Shown here: positions 33,985 to 41,849 of the stretch, in pieces | Numbering within the stretch: the stretch's first letter is position 1 | Layout: each line of letters opens with the position of its first letter | NCBI GenBank assembly: GCA_029782355.1 | Contig: JAKOUY010000031.1 | Location: forward strand, 248,001-312,000 | Direction: 5' to 3' | From: Actinomycetes bacterium | Lineage (GTDB): Bacteria; Actinomycetota; Acidimicrobiia; Acidimicrobiales; Ilumatobacteraceae | Length of the DNA stretch: 64,000 bases | Position numbers and translations under genes: made by a program | Notes under the pieces: model-generated | What the model saw: the letters and a program-made list of their open reading frames with translations, nothing else | The model's database searches: none | What the model was told of the DNA's origin: nothing

Positions 33985-35127
33985 TCACTCTCCCTGCAGG
34001 TTCAGTGGGAAGGCCAGTTGCTCGCAGTCCAGCTCGTCCTTGCCGACCCAGGTCATCCTGGCCTGGAACTGCGGATCGTCGGGCAGCGTGGCCGGGGTGT
34101 TCACCGGCGCGATGGTCGTGTTGTGCCGGTCGGCCAGCTCCAGCCACTCGGCCGAAGTCCGGGAGCGGAAGATGTCGCGCAGCTCGGCCTGCAGCTCACG
34201 ATTGCCGCGGGCGTGATCGGCGTACTTGCTGCCCGGCCAGCGTTCGAACAGGTCCATCCGCCCGACGGCCTGGCAGAAGTTCTTCCAGAACAAATGCTCG
34301 CTGGCCATGAACAGCACGTGCCCGTCGGCCGACTCGTACAGCTGGTAGCGCACGCCCTCGCGCATGCCCGCCAGCCCGGCCGGGCGCCGCTCGTAGTTGT
34401 CGCTGGGGTTCCCGGTGACCTCGCTCTGCGGGCGGGTGTAAGCCCGCTCGCTCTCGATCCGGTACCAGTCGAAGTAGGCCGAGGCGTCGGACTGGGCGAT
34501 CTCCATGCACGCCGGCTGCCCGGTCGTGCGGGCCCGGACCAGGGCGGCGCAGATGCCGAGTGCGGCGAAGGCAGGGCCGGCGGTGATGCCGATGTTCGGG
34601 GTGTCCGGGGTGGTGCAGAACCCCAACTCGTCGAGCTGTGGCTGGACCGAGCCGGACCACGTGTCGTAGGCCACCCCGTGCGACGGCAGGTTGCGGTAGG
34701 GGCCGGTGGCGCCGTACCCGCTGATCGAGCAGACGACGATGCGCGGGTTGAGGATCTTCAACTGCTCGAAGCCGAACCCGATCTTGTCGAGGAACCCGGG
34801 GCGCATGCCTTCGATGATCACGTCGTGCTCGGGCACCATCGCCGCGAAGCGGGCCTTGCCGTCGTCGGTCTTCAGGTCGATGGTCTCGAACGACTTGCCG
34901 CGGTTGAGGTGCAGGTGCATGAGCGAGAGCGGGCCCTCGTCGCGGGTGTTGATGATCGGCCAGGTCATCTGGCGGACGTAGTCGCCGGACGGTCCCTCGA
35001 TCTTGGTGACGTGGGCTCCCAGATCGACGAGGAAGCCGCCCACCGCTCCCGGACCGAGGATCGACAGGTCGAGGACCTTGACGCCCTCCAGCAGGCGGAC
35101 CGGGGAGCGGAAGTCGGAGACGCCCAT
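33985..35127 (-). CDS. Family III CoA-transferase (CaiB/BaiF)
   Basis: 380 residues. N-terminal LLEGVKVLDLSILGPGAVGGFLVDLGAHVTKIEGPSGDYVR and the NRGKSFETIDLKTDDGKARF segment are family signatures, as are VVCSISGYGATGPYRNLPSHGVAYD and NTPATLPDDPQFQAR. These enzymes move CoA between carboxylic acids. The usual catalytic Asp region reads CMEIAQSDASAYFDWYR. It sits between an ALDH and an SDR, with TGATG overlap upstream. A likely job is activating the acid formed by the ALDH or a derived acid; bile-acid and carnitine CoA-transferases belong to the same family. Confidence 0.87.
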   Translation of the reverse strand: MGVSDFRSPVRLLEGVKVLDLSILGPGAVGGFLVDLGAHVTKIEGPSGDYVRQMTWPIINTRDEGPLSLMHLHLNRGKSFETIDLKTDDGKARFAAMVPEHDVIIEGMRPGFLDKIGFGFEQLKILNPRIVVCSISGYGATGPYRNLPSHGVAYDTWSGSVQPQLDELGFCTTPDTPNIGITAGPAFAALGICAALVRARTTGQPACMEIAQSDASAYFDWYRIESERAYTRPQSEVTGNPSDNYERRPAGLAGMREGVRYQLYESADGHVLFMASEHLFWKNFCQAVGRMDLFERWPGSKYADHARGNRELQAELRDIFRSRTSAEWLELADRHNTTIAPVNTPATLPDDPQFQARMTWVGKDELDCEQLAFPLNLQGE

Positions 35128-36587
35128 CAGCCGGGCCAGACGATCGACTGCATCTCGGTGTAGGCGTGCAGGCCGAACTCCCCGCCGTCCCGACCGACGC
35201 CGGACATCTTGAACCCGCCGAACGGCGTCTCGTGGTTGCGCTGGGCGGTGTTGATGCCCACGTTGCCGCTGCGCAGTTGGCGGGCCACCCGGTAGGCCCG
35301 ATCCGTGTCCTGGCTGAACACGTAGTCGTACAGGCCGAAGTCGGTTCCGTTGGCCAGGGCGATGCCCTCGTCGTCGTCGTCGAACGGCATGGCCACGATG
35401 ACCGGTCCGAAGATCTCCTCCTGCACGGGAGTCATTCCCGCCCGGCAGTCGGCGAGCAGCGTCGGGCCGACGTAGAAGCCGGTGTCCAGGTGACTGGGAC
35501 GCCGACCGTCGACCAGCACCGTGGCACCCTCGTCGCTGCCGGTCTGGATGTAGTGCTCGATCCGCGCGCGCTGGGCGTCGCTGATCACCGGTCCGACCAC
35601 GGTGTCCATGGCGGTGGGGTCGCCGACCTTGAGGTTCGGCGCCGCGGCGGCCAGCGCGGAGACGAGCTGGTCGTACTTGCTGCGATGGACGATGGCCCGG
35701 GTCGGGGCCGTGCAGATCTGCCCGCTGTGGAATCCCCACACGCTGACCAGTCCGGCCACCGCCTTGGCCACGTCGGCGTCCTCCAGGACCAGCGCCGCGC
35801 CCTTCCCCCCGAGCTCGAGGAGCAGGCGCTTCATGGTGGCCGAGCCGGCCTGGTAGATCTTCGTACCGACTACGGTCGAGCCGGTGAAGCTGACCATGTC
35901 GACGTGCCGGGAGGTGGTCAGCGCCGCTGCCGGGTCGGGCGAGGAGCTGGTGATCACGTTGATCACGCCGTCGGGGAACCCGGCCTCGCGGAGGATCTCG
36001 GTCAGCACGATGACGGCCAGAGGGTCCTGCGCTGCGGGCTTCATGACCACCGTGCAGCCGGCCGCCAGCGCCGGACAGATCTTGCCGGCGATGTTCACGA
36101 CCGGGAAGTTGTAGGGCGAGATGGCGGCGACGACGCCGACCGGTTGGCGGTGGACGACGCCGCCGATCAACCCGCCGGCGGCCAATGGCGTGGCCGCCGT
36201 GGGGTAGGGCGGCAGCGGGATCACGAAGTCACGTTCCAGGGCTGCGGCGTAGCGATTGAAGCGATCGATGGCCACCGGGACCTGCATGCGTGACCCCACC
36301 TGGGCGGTGGCGCCGGTCTCGCTGATGATCAGCGGGACGAGGTCGGCCTGCCGCTCGGCGAGCAGCCGCCCGGCGGTGCGCAGCAGCTCGGCCCGCCTGG
36401 CCAGCGGGGTGCGGCTCCAGGCCGGGAAGGCCTCGGCGGCGGCCTGGGCGGCAGCCTCGGCCTGGGCCACGGACGCCTCCGGGGCCTCGCCCACGGGCGC
36501 CTCGGTGGCCGGGTTGGTGATGGGGTAGCTGCCGGCTTCGCCGTCGACCCACTCGCCGCCGATCAGCATCCGATACGTCCGTGACAT
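35127..36587 (-). CDS. NAD(P)-dependent aldehyde dehydrogenase
   Basis: 486 residues, full-length ALDH. Catalytic Cys in SGQICTAPTRAIV, general-base Glu in LLELGGKGAALV, NAD-binding VSFTGSTVVG and AISPYNFPV, and the C-terminal PFGGFKMSGVGRDGGEFGLHAYTEMQS. It oxidises an aldehyde to an acid in the cytoplasm. First gene of the ALDH-CoA-transferase-SDR operon and divergent from an amidohydrolase gene, with a perfect copy of the 19-bp operator in between. ATG 36587 is 7 nt after a TACTCT -10 box. Confidence 0.92.
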   Translation of the reverse strand: MSRTYRMLIGGEWVDGEAGSYPITNPATEAPVGEAPEASVAQAEAAAQAAAEAFPAWSRTPLARRAELLRTAGRLLAERQADLVPLIISETGATAQVGSRMQVPVAIDRFNRYAAALERDFVIPLPPYPTAATPLAAGGLIGGVVHRQPVGVVAAISPYNFPVVNIAGKICPALAAGCTVVMKPAAQDPLAVIVLTEILREAGFPDGVINVITSSSPDPAAALTTSRHVDMVSFTGSTVVGTKIYQAGSATMKRLLLELGGKGAALVLEDADVAKAVAGLVSVWGFHSGQICTAPTRAIVHRSKYDQLVSALAAAAPNLKVGDPTAMDTVVGPVISDAQRARIEHYIQTGSDEGATVLVDGRRPSHLDTGFYVGPTLLADCRAGMTPVQEEIFGPVIVAMPFDDDDEGIALANGTDFGLYDYVFSQDTDRAYRVARQLRSGNVGINTAQRNHETPFGGFKMSGVGRDGGEFGLHAYTEMQSIVWPG

Positions 36588-36594
36588 GGCTTGT

Positions 36595-36600
36595 AGAGTA
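36595..36600 (-). promoter_or_regulatory. Candidate leaderless -10 box of the ALDH operon
   Basis: TACTCT on the minus strand, 7 nt before ATG 36587. The 19-bp operator begins one base upstream of it. Confidence 0.55.
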
Positions 36601-36601
36601 C

Positions 36602-36620
36602 ATCTGACGCCGCGTCAGAT
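36602..36620. promoter_or_regulatory. Operator-like inverted repeat, site 3 of 4
   Basis: ATCTGAC-gccgc-GTCAGAT, both 7-bp arms perfect and identical to site 2. On the plus strand TTGTAG (36591-36596) and CAGATT (36616-36621), 19 bp apart, could be the promoter of the amidohydrolase gene; on the minus strand the repeat abuts the ALDH -10 box. One bound dimer could therefore block both directions. Confidence 0.75.
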
Positions 36621-36663
36621 TTTCAGCCAAGCGCTCGTGGACGCAGCAGGAGGGACGTGAGCG

Positions 36664-38394
36664 ATGCTCGACGAACTGATCATCGGCGGCACCGTGGTCG
36701 ACGGCACCGGCGCCGCACCGGTTGCTGCGGACGTGGCCATCCGCGGTGGCCGGGTGGTGGCCGTGGCCCCCCCGGGCACCATCGACGAGCCGGCTGCGGT
36801 CACCACGGACGCCACGGGGTGCCTGGTCACCCCCGGGTTCGTCGACCCGCACACCCACTACGACGCCCAACTGCTGTGGGACCCGTTCGCCACCCCGTCG
36901 AGCAACCATGGGGTGACCACGGTGATCGCCGGCAACTGCGGGTTCACCCTGGCCCCGCTGACACCGGGCGACGCCGACTACCTGCGCAAGATGATGGCCA
37001 AGGTCGAGGGCATGCCCCTCCCGGCGCTGGAGAACGGAACGGATTGGTCGTGGGAGACGGTGCAGGACTACTTCGACCGCCTCGACGGCAAGATCGCCGT
37101 CAACGCCGGGTTCCTCGTCGGACACTGCGCGATCCGCCGCTACGTCATGGGCGGCGAGGCCATCGGCAATGCCGCCGACGACGCAACGATCGACCGGATG
37201 CGTGCCGAGCTGGCCCGGGCCATCGATGCCGGGGCCCTGGGCTTCAGCTTCACCAACTCGACGTCGCACAGCGACGGCGAGGGTCAACCGGTGGCCAGCC
37301 GGTGGGCGACGCCGGACGAGCTGCTGGCCTTGGCCGACGAGGTCGGCCGGCACGAGGGCACGACGTTGGAAGGCATCGTCCCGGGGTGCCTGGATCGCTT
37401 CGCCGACGAGGAGATCGAGCTGCTGGCGCAGATGAGCGCCGCGGCGAACCGGCCGATGAACTGGAACGTGCTGACGGTGGACTCGCGCGAGCCCGACCGG
37501 GTTCCCCGCCAGCTGCAGGCCTACGAGCGAGCCCAGCAGGTCGGCGGCAAGGTCATCGCCCTGACCCTGCCCGTGCAGGCGCCGATGAACATGAGCCTGC
37601 TGAACTTCTGCGGGCTGTGGCTGCTGCCCGAGTGGGGGCAGATCCTCGGTGTCCCGGTGCCCGAGCGGATCGAGCGGCTACGTGACCCGGACACCCGCCT
37701 GCGCCTGCTGGAGAACTCCAAGTCGCAGGCCGCCGGGGTGTTCCGCCGTCTGGCGGACTGGGGCGACTACCGGGTGGGCGACACCTACTCGCCGGTCAAC
37801 GACGGCTTGAGCGGGCGGTTCGTCAAGGACATCGCCGCCGAGCGCGGCGTCAGCCAGTTCGGCACCTTCCTCGACATCTCCATCGCCGACGACCTGCGCA
37901 CGGTGTGGTGGCCCACGCCCCAGGACGAGGACACCGAGTCGTGGCGGATGCGCGCCGAGCTGTGGCACGACCCGCGGGCGATGCTCGGCGGGTCCGATGC
38001 CGGGGCCCACCTCGACCGGATGTGCGGGGCGCCGTACCCGACCCGCTTCCTGGCCGACTGCTTGCGTGGCCGCAAGCTGGCCACCGTCGAGCAGGCGGTC
38101 CGGATGATGTCCTCGGTGCCCGCCAAGCTCTTCGGCCTGCGCGACCGTGGTGAGCTGCGCGAGGGTGCCATCGCCGATGTGGTCGTCTTCGATCCCGCGA
38201 CCGTCGACTCCGAGCCGGCCGCCCTGGTGCACGATCTCCCCGGCGAGTCGGCCCGCCTGACTGCCGGCTCGATCGGCGTCCGGCGGGTGTTGGTGAACGG
38301 CACGGCGATCATCGTCGATGGCCACCCGACCGGTGCCACCCCGGGCACGTTGCTGCGCTCCGGCACGGACACCTACACCGTCACCGCTCGCTGA
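36664..38394 (+). CDS. Amidohydrolase family protein, N-acyl-D-amino-acid deacylase-like
   Basis: 576 residues. Amidohydrolase-3 type: a beta-sandwich start (ELIIGGTVVDGTGAAPVAADVAIRGGRVVAV), metal motif FVDPHTHYDAQLLWDP, the AGNCGFTLAPL segment, later metal Asp in MLGGSDAGAHLDRM, and the closing GAIADVVVFDPATV sandwich. Family members cleave C-N amide bonds of N-acyl-D-amino acids or cyclic amides. Closely related long versions are common next to lipid-degradation genes in actinomycetes, so the real substrate may be a conjugated acid. A GGAGGG ribosome site precedes ATG 36664. Divergent from the ALDH operon under a shared operator. Confidence 0.85.
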   Translation: MLDELIIGGTVVDGTGAAPVAADVAIRGGRVVAVAPPGTIDEPAAVTTDATGCLVTPGFVDPHTHYDAQLLWDPFATPSSNHGVTTVIAGNCGFTLAPLTPGDADYLRKMMAKVEGMPLPALENGTDWSWETVQDYFDRLDGKIAVNAGFLVGHCAIRRYVMGGEAIGNAADDATIDRMRAELARAIDAGALGFSFTNSTSHSDGEGQPVASRWATPDELLALADEVGRHEGTTLEGIVPGCLDRFADEEIELLAQMSAAANRPMNWNVLTVDSREPDRVPRQLQAYERAQQVGGKVIALTLPVQAPMNMSLLNFCGLWLLPEWGQILGVPVPERIERLRDPDTRLRLLENSKSQAAGVFRRLADWGDYRVGDTYSPVNDGLSGRFVKDIAAERGVSQFGTFLDISIADDLRTVWWPTPQDEDTESWRMRAELWHDPRAMLGGSDAGAHLDRMCGAPYPTRFLADCLRGRKLATVEQAVRMMSSVPAKLFGLRDRGELREGAIADVVVFDPATVDSEPAALVHDLPGESARLTAGSIGVRRVLVNGTAIIVDGHPTGATPGTLLRSGTDTYTVTAR

Positions 38395-38396
38395 CG

Positions 38397-38423
38397 ACAC
38401 CCGGCCGCGATCTGGCCGGGTGT
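38397..38423 (+). terminator. Hairpin terminator after the amidohydrolase gene
   Basis: ACACCCGGCC (38397-38406), loop GCGATCT, GGCCGGGTGT (38414-38423): perfect 10-bp stem two bases after the stop codon. No T-run, as elsewhere in this GC-rich genome. Confidence 0.6.
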
Positions 38424-38509
38424 CTCGACATCGGGTGTATCAATGTCTTCGGGTCGTGCGTCAGACGGACGTGATGACCACGATCCGGGTCGAGGGGGAG
38501 CGACGAGCG

Positions 38510-38968
38510 GTGAGCGATCAGCCGACAGCGTCGTCGTTCGAGTCCTTCTACCGAACCCATCAGCCGACCCAGGTGCGCCGCGCCGCCCTGCTGGTCGGCT
38601 CCGCCGAACTGGCCGACGACATCGTCCACGAGGCGATGATCGGCGTGTACCGCAACTGGGCCACGGTTCGCGAACCTGGCGCCTACCTCAACCGCTCCGT
38701 GCTGAACGGCTGCCGGGATGCCGGCCGGCGGCGGGTCCGCCAACGCCGGCTCCTGGCCCGGATCGGCACCGAGACCGTTGCCCCGCCGTGCGATCCACTG
38801 GACGACGCGCTCGCCCGCCTGCCCTTCCGCCAGCGCGCCGCCGTGGTGCTGCGCTACTACGAGCAGCGGTCCGTCGCCGAGATCGCTGCCACCCTCGGTT
38901 GCCCGACGGGTTCCGTCGGTCCGTGGATCGACCGGGCCCTGACCACCCTGCGAAAGGCCCTCGCATGA
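38510..38968 (+). CDS. ECF sigma factor, SigE-like
   Basis: 152 residues. Region 2 is SFESFYRTHQPTQVRRAALLVGSAELADDIVHEAMIGVYRNW, region 4 LPFRQRAAVVLRYYEQRSVAEIAATLGCPTGSVGPWIDRALTTL. The GSVGPWI in place of the usual GTVKSRI is notable. GTG 38510 is preferred over an in-frame ATG at 38474, because GAGGGGGAG lies about 9 nt before the GTG. It overlaps the next gene by ATGA, the usual sigma/anti-sigma coupling. Its target promoter is unknown. Confidence 0.85.
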   Translation: MSDQPTASSFESFYRTHQPTQVRRAALLVGSAELADDIVHEAMIGVYRNWATVREPGAYLNRSVLNGCRDAGRRRVRQRRLLARIGTETVAPPCDPLDDALARLPFRQRAAVVLRYYEQRSVAEIAATLGCPTGSVGPWIDRALTTLRKALA

Positions 38969-39858
38969 ACGACACCAGCAGCTTCGAGCCGTCCGCACCC
39001 GACGACGTCGAGCGTCGCCTCGTCGCCGTCCTCCACCGCCGCGCCGAGTCCACTCCGGTCGTCGACCGCCTCGACGCCGTGGTGTCGGGACGGGCGATCA
39101 TCGGCCTGGCGCCGCCGGCCTCCCCCACCCGGCGGCGCTGGGCGATGGTCGCCGCGGCAGCACTCGCCGGGGCGGCAGCAGCCGGGCTGGTGTTCGTGTC
39201 CCTGCTCCCCACGGACCGACCGGAGCGACGCCATCCCGCCGCGGCCAGCGTGCCGGTCAACACCGAGCCGCCGGTGGTTGGCGCTCACTGGCTCGCGGCC
39301 TACAGCATCCACGTGTGCGGTGAGCCGATCCAGCTGACCGGCACGATGGAGGACACCACCTCCGATCCGGCGACCGGTGCCGTCGTGCTGACCAATCAGC
39401 GCTACGCCGCGACCGGTCTGCACAGTCATGACGACGGGGTGATCCACATCCACCCATTCACCGACGCCGGCGCGGGACCCAACGCCACCCTCGGCAACTT
39501 CCTGTCGGTCTACGGCGTGCAGCTCACCGACACCCGCCTGGCGTTCCCGACGACGCAGGGCGGCGGGCGGACGGTCGACGCCGGGTCGACCACCTGCGAT
39601 GGCAAGCCCGCCCGCCTGGTGGTCCGCGTCTGGCCGAACATCGACCACCCCACGGTGATCACCCCTGTCGTCCGGGATCTCGCCGGGGTCCGCTTGACGG
39701 ATGGCTCCGCCGTCGAGCTGGCGTTCGAACCGGACGGCACCGGGCCGGTGATGCCGGCCTCGGTGACGGCCCTGCGGCAGATCTCCACCGACGAGGCCAC
39801 GACCGGCACGGGGGTCGAGTCGACGGTGACGATGACCCCGCCCGGGTCCGGTGGATGA
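38965..39858 (+). CDS. Membrane-anchored partner of the ECF sigma factor
   Basis: 297 residues: a charged cytoplasmic N-terminus of about 55 residues (VERRLVAVLHRRAEST), one membrane helix (WAMVAAAALAGAAAAGLVFVSLL), then an extracytoplasmic domain with two cysteines (IHVCGEP, STTCDGK) and a histidine patch (LHSHDDGVIHIHPF). By position and layout it should act as an anti-sigma regulator, but I see no zinc-binding ZAS motif. The His-rich segment could sense metal. A comparable partner layout is repeated at 61785-62768. Confidence 0.75.
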   Translation: MNDTSSFEPSAPDDVERRLVAVLHRRAESTPVVDRLDAVVSGRAIIGLAPPASPTRRRWAMVAAAALAGAAAAGLVFVSLLPTDRPERRHPAAASVPVNTEPPVVGAHWLAAYSIHVCGEPIQLTGTMEDTTSDPATGAVVLTNQRYAATGLHSHDDGVIHIHPFTDAGAGPNATLGNFLSVYGVQLTDTRLAFPTTQGGGRTVDAGSTTCDGKPARLVVRVWPNIDHPTVITPVVRDLAGVRLTDGSAVELAFEPDGTGPVMPASVTALRQISTDEATTGTGVESTVTMTPPGSGG

Positions 39859-39880
39859 CGGCGACGAGCCCGACCCGACC

Positions 39881-39886
39881 TACCAT
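39881..39886 (+). promoter_or_regulatory. Candidate leaderless -10 box
   Basis: TACCAT, 6 nt before ATG 39893. Confidence 0.5.
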
Positions 39887-39892
39887 CCACCG

Positions 39893-40648
39893 ATGGCCTT
39901 GCAACGGATGTTCGACCTGACCGGACGCGTCGCCGTGGTGACCGGTGCCGGGCAGGGGATGGGGGCCGGCATCGCCCGCGGCCTGGCGGCCCACGGGGCG
40001 TTCGTCGGGGTCAACGACCTGTTCGCCGAGCGGGCCGAGTCGGTGGCGGCCGCGATCGTCGCCGACGGGGGGCAGGCCGTCGCCGTGCAGGGCGACGTGC
40101 GTGATCGGGCATCGGTGGCCGCGGCGCTGGCGGCCACCGTGGCGGCGGGCGGGGGTCCGATCGACATCCTTGTGCACAACGCCGGGATCCCGGCCGACGG
40201 CTTTCCGGTGGCCAAGTTCCACGAGCACGACGAGTCGGCCTGGAACAGGTGGATGGACATCAACTTCACCGGACTGCTGAACGTGGTCAAGGAGGTGCTC
40301 GAGCCGATGATCGAGCGCCGGCACGGCCGGATCATCTTCATCTCCTCCGAGGCAGGGCGCCAGGGTCTGTCGATGGGCGTGTCGCTGTACGGGGCCTCGA
40401 AGGCAGCCGGGGTGCAGATGTGCCGGCACCTCGCCCTGGAGAACGCCCGCAAGGGGGTCACCGTCAACTGCCTGGCCCTCGGGCGGATGAGCGCCGAGAT
40501 CATCACCGACGACAAATTCATGATGCCCGTCGGGCGGCTAGGCTCTCCGGCCGACGTCGCCGCGGCGTGCGTCTACCTAGCCAGTGATGAAGCCTCGTTC
40601 GTGACGGGACAGACCCTCGGGGTCAACGGAGGGGCGTACACGTCCTGA
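39893..40648 (+). CDS. Short-chain dehydrogenase/reductase
   Basis: 251 residues. TGAGQGMG at the cofactor site, VHNAGIPADG, catalytic Ser in IIFISSEAG, YGASKAAGVQM with Tyr and Lys, and GVNGGAYTS at the end. VNDLFAERAES after strand 2 has an Asp suited to NAD(H). Start ATG 39893 rather than an upstream in-frame GTG at 39851 because of the TACCAT box. It precedes the secreted propeller-like protein by 10 bp. Confidence 0.87.
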   Translation: MALQRMFDLTGRVAVVTGAGQGMGAGIARGLAAHGAFVGVNDLFAERAESVAAAIVADGGQAVAVQGDVRDRASVAAALAATVAAGGGPIDILVHNAGIPADGFPVAKFHEHDESAWNRWMDINFTGLLNVVKEVLEPMIERRHGRIIFISSEAGRQGLSMGVSLYGASKAAGVQMCRHLALENARKGVTVNCLALGRMSAEIITDDKFMMPVGRLGSPADVAAACVYLASDEASFVTGQTLGVNGGAYTS

Positions 40649-40658
40649 GGGGAGACCC

Positions 40659-41849
40659 ATGAGATGCCGACCTGTTGCCGCCGTGGTGATGGCCGTTGCG
40701 ATCGGGCTGACCGCCCTGGTCCCCACAGCATCGTCGGCTGGGACGTCGGCGACCATCGCCCCCGAACTGGTTCGCAAGTGCGTGGCCGGCTCCAAGCAGG
40801 CCGCCGTGCTCAACGCCTTCTTCGCCGCCAACAACGCCGCCGGCCTGTCCGGCGAGGACTACCCGCGGGCCTACCGGATCAACGACAGCACCACGCTGTG
40901 GATGTTCCAGGACGCGTTCCGCGGCGTCGATGCCCGGCTGATCGGTGACGGGTTCGGCCACAACCTGGGGATCATCCAGCGCGGCGACTGCTTCAGCGGG
41001 CCGCTGAAGGCGCCGAACCTGAACAAGTCGTGGATCGGCTACGCCACCGAGGTCGTCTCGACGCGCTGGTTCTGGCCGCTGGACGGGGCGATGGGCGCCG
41101 ACGGCTACCTGCACCTGTTCCTCGCCCGGATGGTCAACCCGCGCCACACCGGAGCGGCCATCGGAGCCCTGCCGCGGGAGACCTGGGAGGCCGTGATCCG
41201 CCCGTCCGACCTGCGGATCCTCTCGCTCACCAGGGCCAAGAACCCGGGAACCAAGCTGTACGGCTACTCCATCGTCGACGACGGTGAGTACTCGTACCTG
41301 TACGGCTATTGCAACCGGCAGTTCGACCCGGCGTTCCTGCTCGGGATCAACCCGTGCGAGAACAACGTGTATGTCGCCCGGGTCCCGAAGGGTCGGTTCC
41401 GGGCCACCTACACCTACTGGGACGGGTCGGGCTGGAACACCGATCCGGCGACGGCGGTCGCGGTGATGAACGGTGGGGCACCCGGCCAGGTCAACCCGCC
41501 GTCGGTCCGCCGCATCGGGAACCGCTACGTCAACGTGTACAAGGAGGGCGACTGGTGGGGCAAGCGCCTGTACGTCTACACCGCTTTTCGGCCGGAAGGT
41601 CCGTGGGTGGAGTCGTCGTCGATGGCGCTGGCTCCGGACCACGGATCGGAGACCACCTACGGCGCGTCGGTGATGCCGTGGCTCGATCCGAGTACCGGCC
41701 AGCTGGTCATCGCCCACGCCAACTTCGTCTGGGACGTCTCCCGGGCGATGCGCAACGGCCGGCTGTACCGGGTCTCGTTCCTGAATCTGCCCGTGCCGGA
41801 TCCGCCCACCGCCCGCCAGATCCGCGCCGCCCGCCGCCAGCGCGGCTAG
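40659..41849 (+). CDS. Secreted DUF4185-like / five-bladed propeller protein
   Basis: 396 residues. The signal peptide MRCRPVAAVVMAVAIGLTALV ends near SSAG. The mature part contains STTLWMFQDAFRG, IGYATEVVSTRWFWPLDGAMG, YSYLYGYCNR and VYTAFRPEGPWVE, motifs of the glycosidase-like propeller family often labelled DUF4185. It may bind or cleave extracellular glycans, but no catalytic residues can be assigned. ATG follows GGGGAG. Its TAG overlaps the TAG of the convergent ligase gene within CTAG (41846-41849), so no space exists for a terminator. Confidence 0.72.
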   Translation: MRCRPVAAVVMAVAIGLTALVPTASSAGTSATIAPELVRKCVAGSKQAAVLNAFFAANNAAGLSGEDYPRAYRINDSTTLWMFQDAFRGVDARLIGDGFGHNLGIIQRGDCFSGPLKAPNLNKSWIGYATEVVSTRWFWPLDGAMGADGYLHLFLARMVNPRHTGAAIGALPRETWEAVIRPSDLRILSLTRAKNPGTKLYGYSIVDDGEYSYLYGYCNRQFDPAFLLGINPCENNVYVARVPKGRFRATYTYWDGSGWNTDPATAVAVMNGGAPGQVNPPSVRRIGNRYVNVYKEGDWWGKRLYVYTAFRPEGPWVESSSMALAPDHGSETTYGASVMPWLDPSTGQLVIAHANFVWDVSRAMRNGRLYRVSFLNLPVPDPPTARQIRAARRQRG

